Origin: Streptomyces sp. CB01635
GTDB lineage: Bacteria; Actinomycetota; Actinomycetes; Streptomycetales; Streptomycetaceae
NCBI RefSeq assembly: GCF_002803065.1
Contig: NZ_NNBL01000032.1
Span: forward strand, 1-64,000
Direction of reading: 5' to 3'
Length of the DNA stretch: 64,000 bases
The notes beneath the pieces were generated by a model. It saw only the letters and a list, made by a program, of their open reading frames with translations, was not told the DNA's origin and searched no databases. Of this stretch, positions 36,301 to 44,726 are shown piece by piece (position 1 is the first letter of the stretch; every line of letters starts with the position of its first letter). The translations under genes were made by a program, and so were the position numbers.

Positions 36301-39300
36301 CGCCCGCCCAGGACGCGCAGGCGTGTTCGGCGTCGGTGACACGGTCGGTGAGCAGGACGCGCGCGCCGACGTCGCCGGTGATCAGGCTCATCCGGGCGGC
36401 CGGGTAGCGGGTGTTGAGCGGCACGTAGAACCCACCGGTGCGCAGCACTGCGAGCAGGGACACGACCAGGTCGGCCGAGCGCTGCTGAAGGACGGCGACG
36501 GCCGACTCGCGGCCGATGCCGGACGCGGCGAGCCGCCGCGCGAGCCGCCCGGACCTCAGGTCGAGCTCGGCGTAGGTGAGTTCGGTGCCGTCGTCGCCGA
36601 CCACGGCGACGGCGTCGGGGGTGCGGGCGGCCTGCGCGGCGAACTGCTCGGCGAGCCCGGTGGCCGGGACGGGCCTCGCGGTGTCGTTGAAGTGGGCGAG
36701 CAGGGCGCTCTCGGTGGCGTCGAGGAGCTCGTGGGCGCCGACGGGCGTGTCGGGGGCGGCGACGGCCGCGTCGAGCAGGGCGAGGAAGCGGCGTACGACG
36801 GTCTCGGCGGTGGCCCGGTCGTACAGCGCGACGTCGTACTCGAGATCGCCGTCGATTCCCGCGAACTCCCCCGCGCCGGTGCGGTGCTCGACCACGTTGA
36901 AGGTGAGGTCGAACTTGGCGACGCCGAAGTCGACCGGCTCGCGCCGGACCTCGACGCCCCGCAGCTCGGCGGGGGCCTCGAAGTCCTGGTAGGAGAGGAC
37001 CACTTGGAACAGCGGATGGCGGGCGGCCGAGCGTTCGGGCTGGAGGCGCTCCACGACGCGGTCGAAGGGCACGTCCTGGTGGGCGTACGCGGCCAGCGCG
37101 GCGGTGCGGACGCGGGCGAGCAGTTCGGTGAAGGAGGGATCGCCCGAGGTGTCGGTGCGCAGCACGACGGGGTTGACGAAGAAGCCCACGAGGGCGTCGA
37201 GGGCGCTGTCGGGGCGTGAGGCGGTGGGGCAGCCGATGGAGATGTCGGTGCCCGCGCCCAGGCGGCTGAGCAGCGCGGTCAGCGTGGCCTGGAGCACCAT
37301 GTGGCAGGTGGATCCGTGGGTGCGGGCGAACGCGTCGATGCGGGCGTGCAGTGCGGGTGCGATGTCGAGGGGGACGGAGCCGCCGCGGTGCTCGGCCACC
37401 GGCGGGCGGGGCCGGTCGGCGAGCAGTTCCAGCTGGTCGGGCGCGCCGGCCAGGTTCCGCTCCCAGTAGGCGAGCTGGCGTCCGGCGAGGCTGCCCGGGT
37501 CCCGCTCGTCGCCGAGCAGGTCGCGCTGCCACAGGGCGAAGTCGGCGTAGCTGACCGGCAGCGGCGGGAGGCCGGGCGCGTGCCCGGCCAGCCGGGACGC
37601 GTACGCGGCGGACAGGTCGCCGAGCAGGGGGCGCAGCGACCAGCCGTCGCCGGCCACGTGGTGCATCAGCAGCAGCAGTACGTTGTCCCCGTCGGGCAGC
37701 GTGAACAGGTAGGCCCGGATGGGGAGTTGGCAGTCGAGGTTGAACGGGGTGCGGGCCGCGGCGGTGAGCTCGTCCGGCAGCCTCTCGGGCTCGATCCGGG
37801 ACTCGATCACCCAGGGCCTGGCCTCCTCGGGCGGCAGCAGCCGCGGGGCGGCGCCACGCTCCCCGCGGGGGTAGACCGTACGCAGGCTCTCGTGGCGGGT
37901 GACCAGGTCGTGCAGGGCTTCGCGCAGGGCGATCCGGTTGAGGGCGCCGGTGATCCGCAGGGCGATCGGCATGTTGTAGGTGGGCGCGGCCCCCTCCACC
38001 TCGCGCAGGACCCACATGCGGTGCTGGGCGTACGACATGGGGGGCTCGTCACCGTGCGCCGCGGGGCGCAGCGGGGGCCGGGCGGCCCTCGCTGCCCCGG
38101 CCACGCGTGCGGCCAGGCCGGCCGGCGTCGGCGCCTCGAAGAGGTCCTGGATGGTGATCTCGGCGCCGAGCGCCTCGCGCACGGCGCCGATGAGCCGCCC
38201 GGCGAGCAGGGAGTGGCCGCCGAGGGTGAAGAAGTCGCTGTCGCCGCCGACCCGGGCGGTGTCGCCGACGCCCAGGACGTCGGCGAAGATCCGGCGCAGT
38301 GCCTCCTCCTCGGGTCCTGCGGCGGGCGCGGCGGCCTCGCGGGGCTCGTCGGGAGCGGCGGGCGCTGGCAGCACGGCCCGGTCGAGTTTGCCGTTGGCGG
38401 TCAGCGGCAGCGCGTCGAGCGGGGTGAAGGAGGCGGGCACGCAGTGTGCGGGCAGCGTCGCGGCGAGCAGGCGGCGCCAGTCGGCAGGGTCGGGGGTGTG
38501 TCCGGTGGCGGGCACCGCGTAGGCGGCGAGCCGCTTGTCGCCCGGCCGGTCCTCCCGGACCACGACCGCGGCCTCGGCGACGCCGGGGTGCGCGACGAGC
38601 GCGGACTCGATCTCGCCGAGTTCGATGCGGAACCCGCGGATCTTCACCTGGTGGTCGCCGCGGCCCAGATAGTCGAAGGTGCCGTCGTCCAGGAGCCGCA
38701 CCAGGTCACCGGTGCGGTACATGCGGGTGCCGGGCGGGCCGTAGGGGTCGGCGACGAAACGGTCGGCGGTCAGGTCGGGGCGGCCCAGGTAGCCGCGGGC
38801 GAGGCCGGGGCCGGACACGTACAACTCGCCCGTGAATCCGGCGGGAACGGGGCGCAGCGCGGCGTCGAGGACGCGGGTGCGCAGGTCGGTGAGGGGGCCG
38901 CCGACGAAGGACCGGGCGCCGGGCACGGCGTGTTCCGGGCCGAGGGGCGCGCAGGTGACGTGCACGGTCGTCTCGGTGATGCCGTACATGTTGACCAGCC
39001 GGGCCGCGTCGGCGCCGCGCCGCGCGTACCAGTTCGCCAGCCGCGCGGGCTCCAGTGCCTCGCCGCCGAACACCACCTGGCGCAGGGCGAGTTCGGGGGC
39101 GTCGGCGCCGCGTTCACGGTCGGCGGTGTCGAGCTGGTGGAAGGCGGTCGGGGTCTGGCTGAGGACGGTGACCCGTTCGCGGGCGAGCAGGTCGAGGAAG
39201 CGGTCGGGCGAGCGGCTGACCGTGTACGGCACGACGACGAGACGACCCCCGTGGAGCAGCGCTCCCCAGATCTCCCAGACGGAGAAGTCGAAGGCGTAGG

Positions 39301-41161
39301 AGTGGAACAGGGTCCACACGTCGTCGGCGCCGAAGTCGAACCAGCGGCCGGTGGCGGAGAACAGCCGCAGCACGTTGGCGTGCGGGATCACGACACCCTT
39401 GGGCCGGCCGGTCGAGCCGGAGGTGTAGATGACGTACGCGGGGTGCGAGGCGTCCGCCCGGACCCCCGGGTCGGTGTCCGGGTACGCACTCAGGTCCTGG
39501 CGCATCGCCTCGGGGTCGAGCACGAGGACGGGCCGCGCGTCCTCGAGCATCCAGGTGCGCCGGTCCGCGGGGTAGTCGGGGTCCAGCGGCAGGTAGGCGG
39601 CGCCGGACTTCAGGACGGCGAGCAGGGCGACGACCAGGTCGGGCGAGCGCGGCAGGGTGAGGGCGACGAGCCGCTCGGGTCCGGCGCCGGCCGCGACGAG
39701 GCGGTGGGCCAGGCGGTTGGCGCGGGCATCGAGTTCGGCGTACGTGAGGTGGTCGCCCTCGTGGCTGACGGCGACCGCGTCGGGGGTGGCGGCGGCGCGG
39801 GCCGCGAACCGTGCGTGCAGGGTGCCGGTGGCGGCCGCCTCCTGCGGGTCGCCGTCGGCCGGCGTCTCCCCGGCGTGCAGGCGGGCCAGGGGCGTGTCGG
39901 GGTCCGCGGCGGCGAGGGCGCGCAGGAAGCGGGTGAAGCGCTCCAGGTGCGCCGCGGTCTCCGCCTCGCCGTACAGGTCCGGGTTGGCCTCGACATCGAT
40001 GCGCAGCCCGGTGTCGCCCGGCTCCTCGTACACGGAGAACTTCAGGTCGTCGACGGGTCCCGTGGACACCGGGTGCACGGAGGCGGCCGCCTCGCCGAAG
40101 TCCAGGGCCCGCTGATAGGGCATCACGTTGACGACGGGCCCGTAGCCGCGCTCACCGACCAGACCGAGGTCGCGGCGCGCCTCCTCGTACGGGTAGCGCT
40201 GGTGCCGCAGCACGGGGACGAGGGCGTCACGGACGTCGGCGACCAGCTCGGTAAGCGGGGCGGCGGGGCGCGGTGCGACGTACAGCGGGAGGACGTTGGC
40301 GACCATGCCGGGGGTGCGGCGGGCGGCAGGGGTGAGGCGCGCGGTGACCGGCATTCCCAGGGTGATGCCCGGCTCTCCTGTCAGCCACTGGACGTACGCG
40401 GCGACAGCGGCCGGCGCGACGACCTGCCAGCCGGTCTCGGCGGCGGCGGCGACGGCGGTGAGACCCGCCAGCACGTCACGGCCCACGAAGGCGGTGTGCC
40501 GCCGGGCGTGCGGCGCGGCGGGCGCGGTGGACCCGGCGAGAGTGACGGGAGTGCGGCGCGGGGCGGCGAGCCAGTGTGCGCGGTCCCGGTCGTGGGCGGG
40601 CGAGTCGCGCCACGCGGCCTCGGCGTCGGTCAGCTCGCGTGCGGAGCAGTCGGGTCCGGCGGCGGCACCGGTGTAGGCGCGGGCGACGCGTTCGGCGACG
40701 AGCCGGAACCCGTAGCCGTCGATGAGGAGGTGGTGGACGTGGCTGAACCAGCGGTGGGACCCCTCCCCCAGTTTGAACAGCGCCTGGGTGAACAGGGGCC
40801 CGCCGCCGGCGGCGTCGAGGGGGCGCGCGATGACGTCCCGCATCCAGGCGTCGGCGGCGGCCGCCGGGTCGGGCGAGGCGCTGACGTCGATCCGGTGGAC
40901 CGTGAAGGAGGGGTCCGCGTCGGCGCTCTGTGTGACGGTCCCGTCGGCTTCGGGGTGGAAGCGCAGCCGTAGCGCGTCGGTGCGGGCGATGACGTCGCGC
41001 AGCGCCCTCTCGAAGCGGTCCGCGTCCAGCGGGCCGGTGAGTTCGACGTACTCGCCGGTGTTGTAGACGGGGCTGTGCGGGTCCCGGGCCTGGGCGAACC
41101 AGATGCCGAGCTGGGCCGCCGTCAGTGGCAGACGCGTGCCGTCAGGAACGGGAACAGACAC
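33371..41161 (-). CDS. snbC: Streptogramin B NRPS, two modules: Thr and epimerised small residue (SnbC-like)
   Basis: 2596 residues: C-A-PCP / C-A-PCP-E. Landmarks: first C HHLLIDGYG 143; A-core YTSGSTGRPKGV 576; PCP GGHS 982; second C HHVAGDGWS 1168; A-core 1650; PCP GGDSI 2043; E domain HHLVVDGVSW 2240 and RTVGWFTSMYPV. The first C domain looks like that of EntF, which accepts an aryl acid from a free carrier protein. Hand-read codes: DFWSVGMVH (Thr type) and DTYWWGGTF (Val/2-aminobutyrate type, with bulky positions favouring a small side chain). Together with the next protein this gives aryl-Thr-D-Abu-Pro-NMePhe-Pip-Phg, the pristinamycin I/virginiamycin S scheme. The C-terminus SLSQDQIDQLEAAW resembles a donor communication helix. 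GTG start with GGGGGAA upstream. Confidence 0.94.
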   Translation of the reverse strand: MSVPVPDGTRLPLTAAQLGIWFAQARDPHSPVYNTGEYVELTGPLDADRFERALRDVIARTDALRLRFHPEADGTVTQSADADPSFTVHRIDVSASPDPAAAADAWMRDVIARPLDAAGGGPLFTQALFKLGEGSHRWFSHVHHLLIDGYGFRLVAERVARAYTGAAAGPDCSARELTDAEAAWRDSPAHDRDRAHWLAAPRRTPVTLAGSTAPAAPHARRHTAFVGRDVLAGLTAVAAAAETGWQVVAPAAVAAYVQWLTGEPGITLGMPVTARLTPAARRTPGMVANVLPLYVAPRPAAPLTELVADVRDALVPVLRHQRYPYEEARRDLGLVGERGYGPVVNVMPYQRALDFGEAAASVHPVSTGPVDDLKFSVYEEPGDTGLRIDVEANPDLYGEAETAAHLERFTRFLRALAAADPDTPLARLHAGETPADGDPQEAAATGTLHARFAARAAATPDAVAVSHEGDHLTYAELDARANRLAHRLVAAGAGPERLVALTLPRSPDLVVALLAVLKSGAAYLPLDPDYPADRRTWMLEDARPVLVLDPEAMRQDLSAYPDTDPGVRADASHPAYVIYTSGSTGRPKGVVIPHANVLRLFSATGRWFDFGADDVWTLFHSYAFDFSVWEIWGALLHGGRLVVVPYTVSRSPDRFLDLLARERVTVLSQTPTAFHQLDTADRERGADAPELALRQVVFGGEALEPARLANWYARRGADAARLVNMYGITETTVHVTCAPLGPEHAVPGARSFVGGPLTDLRTRVLDAALRPVPAGFTGELYVSGPGLARGYLGRPDLTADRFVADPYGPPGTRMYRTGDLVRLLDDGTFDYLGRGDHQVKIRGFRIELGEIESALVAHPGVAEAAVVVREDRPGDKRLAAYAVPATGHTPDPADWRRLLAATLPAHCVPASFTPLDALPLTANGKLDRAVLPAPAAPDEPREAAAPAAGPEEEALRRIFADVLGVGDTARVGGDSDFFTLGGHSLLAGRLIGAVREALGAEITIQDLFEAPTPAGLAARVAGAARAARPPLRPAAHGDEPPMSYAQHRMWVLREVEGAAPTYNMPIALRITGALNRIALREALHDLVTRHESLRTVYPRGERGAAPRLLPPEEARPWVIESRIEPERLPDELTAAARTPFNLDCQLPIRAYLFTLPDGDNVLLLLMHHVAGDGWSLRPLLGDLSAAYASRLAGHAPGLPPLPVSYADFALWQRDLLGDERDPGSLAGRQLAYWERNLAGAPDQLELLADRPRPPVAEHRGGSVPLDIAPALHARIDAFARTHGSTCHMVLQATLTALLSRLGAGTDISIGCPTASRPDSALDALVGFFVNPVVLRTDTSGDPSFTELLARVRTAALAAYAHQDVPFDRVVERLQPERSAARHPLFQVVLSYQDFEAPAELRGVEVRREPVDFGVAKFDLTFNVVEHRTGAGEFAGIDGDLEYDVALYDRATAETVVRRFLALLDAAVAAPDTPVGAHELLDATESALLAHFNDTARPVPATGLAEQFAAQAARTPDAVAVVGDDGTELTYAELDLRSGRLARRLAASGIGRESAVAVLQQRSADLVVSLLAVLRTGGFYVPLNTRYPAARMSLITGDVGARVLLTDRVTDAEHACASWAGDAEVLVVDALPDEGDALPVVPAHPHQLAYVMYTSGSTGNPKGVAITHGDVGVLAADHCWRTGNQERVLLHSPYSFDTSQYELWVPLLSGGAVVVAPPGDLDTRALERAIVDGRVTGMWLTSGLFNLLAEESPGCFTGVREVWTGGDVVSPAAVSRVLAASPTTMVVDGYGPTEATTFATHHFMRAPWEQESTVPIGTPLDNTTCHVLDDLLRPVPPGVSGELYIGGARLARGYLKRPDATSERFVADPFAAAPGARMYRTGDLVRRRPDGILEFLGRADHQVKVRGFRIELGEIESVLGAHPRVAQCAVLVREDGSVANNAKRLVAYVVAAPGADVDASVLRQHVAAALPDYMVPAAFVGLDALPLTANGKLDRRSLPAPDFGAAESAGRAPRTPREELLAVLFAEVLGADGVSIDDSFFDRGGDSIMVIQLVGKARRAGLSLTATQVFEHKTVAALAGVAETLAEEPAPPGQGALASAATGDVPLTPIMHWLRERGGPVEAFSQSMVVAVPAELDEARLVAALRTLIDHHDVLRAVFTRDGDSWSMRIDAPGGAHAEDWVRRVDAAGLDDAALRALAAEEAAAARDRLDPFAGRNGRAVWLDAGPGRPGRLLLTLHHLVVDGVSWRILLPDLKAAWEATEPGVTGSLPPVGTPFRAWARYLAEEAARPERTAELALWTRTLAGGAAPVTTQPLDPGLDTAATARSLSIDLDGATTSALLTTVTAAFNGRVDDVLLTAFALAVADWRRRRGLGDVDAVLIDLEGHGREPGGSGAELSRTVGWFTSMYPVRLAPGALDRADALAGGPAAGQAVKRIKEQLREISDGGIGHGLLRHLDVRTGRSLAALARHGTPDLGFNYLGRFLGEEGGLWTAAPDADAIGDGTDADLPLAHAVEVNALTRDGSSGPRLQAVWTWAGRLLDEAAVRDLGETWFRALKALVTHAERPDAGGITPSDLSLVSLSQDQIDQLEAAWKVAR

Positions 41162-41212
41162 TCTTCCCCCAAAGTCCGGGCCGTCCGCTGCTGGTCGGCG
41201 CAGTACCGGTCC

Positions 41213-41255
41213 AGCCTCACGCGGCGGGTTGACGGCACGCTGACCCGGACCTGAT
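41213..41255 (-). promoter_or_regulatory. SARP-type promoter of the streptogramin B operon
   Basis: Leftward heptamers ATCAGGT (41255-41249), GTCAGCG (41244-41238) and GTCAACC (41233-41227) are spaced by 11 bp. GAGGCT (41218-41213) follows 8 bp later as the -10 candidate. The site lies about 50-95 bp upstream of the snbC-like start, in the 104-bp gap after the response regulator gene. Confidence 0.7.
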
Positions 41256-41265
41256 GCGGGGCGCG

Positions 41266-41967
41266 TCAGCGCAGGCCGGCCTCGAAGGCGTAGATCGCCA
41301 CATGGACGCGGTTGCGCAGGTGGAGCTTGTGCAGCAGGTTCTGCACATGGGTCTTGACCGTGTGCTCGGACAGCGTCAGTGACTGCGCTATCTCCGTGTT
41401 GGACAGCCCCCGCGAGACCAGGTCGAGCACCTGTCCCTCGCGGCCGGTCAGCGCGTCCGGCGGCACGTCGGAGACGGAGGTGGTGCCCCGCGGTCGGGCG
41501 GGAGCGCCCGCCGCGGCCGGCAGCGGACCGCGGGCCAGGGCATAGCCGGCCGCGGCCAGGGACACGGCGGCGGCGAGCTGCCGCGCCGTGGTCGTGGCGG
41601 GCAGGTGGCCGTGCAGGGCGGGCGCGGTGCGCGCGTCGGGTTCGCAGCCGCCGACCGTGAGGACGGGCAGCGCCGGGTCGACGTCCTCGAGGACCGCGGC
41701 GACCTCGCGGGGTTCCCGCAGGCCGTGCAGCACGAGCACATCGGGGCGGTGCGCGCGCAGCGACGCCACGGCACGGGGCCCCGGTTCGTCGTCGCCGACG
41801 AACGTGATGTCGTCATGGCTGTCGAGCAGCGACCTCACCCCCGCCCGCGCGAGGGCGTCGCCGCCCACGAGAAAGAGCCGCACCCCGCCGGGCGCGGACG
41901 CCGCGGCACCGCCGGGCAGCACCCGCAGCTTGGCGGACGGTACGAAGTCGATTCCCGCTTCCGGCAT
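41266..41967 (-). CDS. Atypical NarL/LuxR-type response regulator with degenerate receiver
   Basis: A 233-residue regulator with an N-terminal receiver-like domain (about 22-130) and a C-terminal LuxR helix-turn-helix (TGREGQVLDLVSRGLSNTEIA then LSEHTVKTHVQNLLHKL). The receiver is unusual. The acidic pair that normally binds Mg2+ is replaced in FLVGGDALARAG, and the phospho-acceptor position reads DVLVLHGLREP, with His where Asp is expected. It is therefore unlikely to be controlled by phosphorylation and may respond to a ligand, like JadR1-type atypical regulators. PapR6, an activator of pristinamycin II genes, is described as this class. ATG at 41967 with GAGGGGG upstream was preferred over a longer reading frame to 42051. 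No histidine kinase gene is nearby. Confidence 0.85.
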   Translation of the reverse strand: MPEAGIDFVPSAKLRVLPGGAAASAPGGVRLFLVGGDALARAGVRSLLDSHDDITFVGDDEPGPRAVASLRAHRPDVLVLHGLREPREVAAVLEDVDPALPVLTVGGCEPDARTAPALHGHLPATTTARQLAAAVSLAAAGYALARGPLPAAAGAPARPRGTTSVSDVPPDALTGREGQVLDLVSRGLSNTEIAQSLTLSEHTVKTHVQNLLHKLHLRNRVHVAIYAFEAGLR

Positions 41968-42053
41968 GACGCGCCCCCTCACGCACTCGTGGACGCCGAG
42001 CACGCTATCCGGCGCGCGGCACGCTGCCGCCCTCTCTCCAGCCGGATTCAAGG

Positions 42054-42080
42054 GCCCGGCAAGTGCTTCCGGAGCCGGGC
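42054..42080 (-). terminator. Inverted repeat downstream of the PPTase gene, likely terminator
   Basis: GCCCGGC (42054-42060) and GCCGGGC (42074-42080) can form a 7-bp stem with a 13-nt loop, 17 bp after the PPTase stop. No U-run follows, as is common in Streptomyces. It would separate the leftward PKS operon from the response regulator gene. Confidence 0.5.
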
Positions 42081-42096
42081 ACGCCGCGCGCCGGCC

Positions 42097-42915
42097 TTAC
42101 CCGGGCTCCGGCACGGGGTCCGCCATGGCCGCCGCGAAGCCCGGGTCGAGCATGGTGCGCGCCGAGGTGTCGTTCGCCGCGTCGAGTCCCGTGTCGTGGC
42201 AGGCGGTGCTGAGGAGATAGCGGCCGAGCGCCCGGTGCGTGGCGAAGGTCCACTCGTCACGCGAGGCGAAGGTGCCGTCGGGGGCGAGGAGACGGCCCGT
42301 GTCAAGACCGAACCCGAACTCCGTGAATCCCAGCCGCATCCCCTGGCCGAGCGCCTTGGTGTAGGCCTCCTTCAGCGTCCACAGCCTCAGTGTCTGTGCG
42401 GTCTGTTCGACCTCCGGCAGCGGGGCCAGCTCCGCCGCCTCCGTCGGCGTGCACATCTGGGCCTGCAGCAGGTCGAAGCGCATGCGGCGGTCGGCGGGCT
42501 CCGCGTCGACACCGATCCGGCCGTCCCTGCTGAGCCCGACCGCCATCAGGTCACCGGTGTGCGTGAGGCTCACGTCGATCTGGTCGAAGCCGCGCAGATA
42601 CGGGCGTCCGCCAAGGCGGTAGGACAGATCCAGCGACTCCGCCTCCGTGCGCAGCGCGGCGGCCGCCGTGTACTTCATCAGCAGCCGCGAGGCGACGAAG
42701 CGGTAGCGGACCGTCGGGTCGGTCATGCGGCGGTAGCGCGTCCAGTCCCGGCCGAGGAGATGGCGCAGCCGGGTGTGGGTGAGGGCGGTGGGCAGCCATT
42801 CGCCCCAGGTCGTGAACGCCACCGCGTTGCCGTACTCCGTCAGATTCTCGTGCACCTTCCGCCACGGCCCGCTGGGCAGGACATGGATGGGTGCGCCGAT
42901 CCCCGGATGGTCCAT
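42097..42915 (-). CDS. Sfp-type 4'-phosphopantetheinyl transferase
   Basis: A 272-residue Sfp-type PPTase that arms carrier proteins with the CoA-derived arm. The Mg2+/CoA motif reads RIGVDAEPADRRM, and the second motif is LWTLKEAYTKALGQGMRLGF. The ATG at 42915 has a strong GGGAGGGGGAG upstream, 17 bp after the acyl-CoA dehydrogenase-like gene. It is the last gene of the leftward PKS series and ends in TAA. Substrates could be the type II ACP, the aryl carrier and the NRPS PCPs. A second PPTase at the right edge may divide the work. Confidence 0.93.
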   Translation of the reverse strand: MDHPGIGAPIHVLPSGPWRKVHENLTEYGNAVAFTTWGEWLPTALTHTRLRHLLGRDWTRYRRMTDPTVRYRFVASRLLMKYTAAAALRTEAESLDLSYRLGGRPYLRGFDQIDVSLTHTGDLMAVGLSRDGRIGVDAEPADRRMRFDLLQAQMCTPTEAAELAPLPEVEQTAQTLRLWTLKEAYTKALGQGMRLGFTEFGFGLDTGRLLAPDGTFASRDEWTFATHRALGRYLLSTACHDTGLDAANDTSARTMLDPGFAAAMADPVPEPG

Positions 42916-42932
42916 GGTGTCTCCCCCTCCCT

Positions 42933-44726
42933 CTAGCCCGCGATCCGTGTGTCGTACACGTCGAGACTGCGGCCCTCGCGGAACCGCAGGAGCACCTCCG
43001 ACAGGACCGACTCCGTCACCCCGTCGGGCAGTTCGGGGACGGGAACGCCGAGCCTGCGGCCGATCCGGGACAGGGCGAGAACCGCCCAGGCGGGCTGCGA
43101 GAGGAACGAGTCGGTGCCGTCCTGGCCCTGCCACACCCCGAGGCACGCGGCGGCGGCGAGTACCAGGGCGTACCGGTCGGCGAGCGCGCAGGCGCGCGGG
43201 TCGGCGAGCGTGGCACGCACGGACTCCGGGAGCGCGGCGCACTGTTCGCGCAGTGCCCGCATCTCCTGGACGAACGCGTCCGCGAGGTCGGCGAGTGCCG
43301 CCCACTGGGGCCCGGCCGGGCGCAGCGCGCCGAGCCGCTCGCCGGCCCCGACCAGGGTCGCGGTCAGCACGTCGTCGCTGCCCGACAGGGTCAGCTTGCG
43401 GTAGTCGAGGGCCGGGACGGGCGCGGACAGCAGGAAGAGCCGCGCGGTGGGCTCCTCGGTGCGGAACCACGACGTCCGGGCGAGCGTGCGCAGTTGGGGT
43501 ATCAGCACGGCCTGGCAGGCCGCGCTCCCGGCGTGACCGAGTCCGGCGACAGGCAGGTCCCGTACGAGTTTCTGGAAGCCGCCGTAGAGCGGGCCCCGGT
43601 CATAGCCGTGGAAGCCGAGCACGGTGGCGAGTTCCTCCAGGTCCTCGCGCAGCAGGTCCGGCATGGTCAGCTTGACGGCGGCGGCCATCAGGTGGGCGCT
43701 GTCGGGCAGCAGGCTCAGCGCGCGCAGCCCGGTGACGGCCATGCTGTCGCAGGCCAGCAGATCCGCGAAGACACCGGCGAGCACCGTGTGGTGACGGCGC
43801 GCCGGCTGCCCGGCGGGGCGACCCGCGGTGGCGGCCCGCACCGCGAACCGCAGCGCGCTGTCCACCCCGGCGACGACGGTGCCGGGGATCAGGCACCGGT
43901 TGACCATGAAGGTGCGCAGGGCGAGGGACACCCCGTCGCCGACCTCGCCGACGAGGGTGTCGGCCCGAACGCGGCTGTCGGTGAACTCCAGTCCCGCGAA
44001 CCGGCTGCCGCGCATTCCGGGGGTGGGAACGCGCTGCAGCCGGCGCAGACCGCCCGGCGGGAGCCGCTCGGGATCGAGCAGCAGCACGGAGTGGCTTCTT
44101 GGGCCTGCCGTGGTCGCCGTGCGGGCGTACATGACGAACGCGTCCGCCCGGTCGGCGTTGATGACGACGTCCTTGCGGCCGCCGAGAACGAAGCCGCCGG
44201 GCGCTGAGCGCGCGGTGAACTCGTCCCGCAGGATGGCGTTCGCGTGGGCGAGTTCGTGGTGCAGGATCGTGACGCGGCCACCGCCCCCGTCGAGCAGCAA
44301 CGCGGCCGTACGGGCGCGCTGTCGGTCGTCGCCCGCCGCCCAGACGGCGGACGCGCCGAACAGGGACGTGATCCCGTAGCCGAAGCCGAGGGCCACGTCG
44401 CGCCGGAACACCGGCCGCAGGACGCGGGCGAGCACGTCCGGGCGGGCGAGCCGGCCGCCGAGCTCCCGGGGGACGAACTCGGCGGTGAGACGGGCGTCGG
44501 TGAGCAGCTCCTCGGTGGCTTCCGGTACGCGGCGCCGGTCGTCGGCGTCGAGCAGACAGCGGTAGCCGTGCGGGTTGTGCGGATCGTCGGGGTCGCCGAG
44601 GAGAGCCTCGATCCAGGCGGCGCGCTCGGCGCCGTCCAGCGGCGCTTCGTCGGCCGCGGTCCGGGGCGGGGCGGGCGGGCCGGCACCGGCGGCCGCGGGT
44701 GCCCGTGGCGTCAGCGTCCCGGTCAC
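42933..44726 (-). CDS. Acyl-CoA dehydrogenase-like flavoprotein of the aromatic polyketide cluster
   Basis: A 597-residue protein with an acyl-CoA dehydrogenase core: VTILHHELAHANAI, GRKDVVINADRADAFVMYART, a beta-domain around TPGMRGSRFAGLEF, then an FAD-domain helical bundle and a roughly 180-residue C-terminal extension. It is longer than ordinary acyl-CoA dehydrogenases (about 380) and closer to the VLCAD/ACAD9 size class. The GTG start overlaps the aromatase stop (GTGA), tying it to the PKS genes. Possible roles are oxidation of a starter acyl-CoA or a flavin-dependent step on the polyketide; I cannot choose. I did not identify a catalytic Glu with confidence. Confidence 0.75.
   Translation of the reverse strand: MTGTLTPRAPAAAGAGPPAPPRTAADEAPLDGAERAAWIEALLGDPDDPHNPHGYRCLLDADDRRRVPEATEELLTDARLTAEFVPRELGGRLARPDVLARVLRPVFRRDVALGFGYGITSLFGASAVWAAGDDRQRARTAALLLDGGGGRVTILHHELAHANAILRDEFTARSAPGGFVLGGRKDVVINADRADAFVMYARTATTAGPRSHSVLLLDPERLPPGGLRRLQRVPTPGMRGSRFAGLEFTDSRVRADTLVGEVGDGVSLALRTFMVNRCLIPGTVVAGVDSALRFAVRAATAGRPAGQPARRHHTVLAGVFADLLACDSMAVTGLRALSLLPDSAHLMAAAVKLTMPDLLREDLEELATVLGFHGYDRGPLYGGFQKLVRDLPVAGLGHAGSAACQAVLIPQLRTLARTSWFRTEEPTARLFLLSAPVPALDYRKLTLSGSDDVLTATLVGAGERLGALRPAGPQWAALADLADAFVQEMRALREQCAALPESVRATLADPRACALADRYALVLAAAACLGVWQGQDGTDSFLSQPAWAVLALSRIGRRLGVPVPELPDGVTESVLSEVLLRFREGRSLDVYDTRIAG

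Noticed and set aside
41968..42050. Degenerate leftward heptamers (CTTGCCG, CTTGAAT, CTGGAGA) with CAGCGT at 8 bp, upstream of the response regulator.
   Set aside because: Spacing fits, but the heptamers agree poorly with one another and with either box class, so chance is a good explanation.
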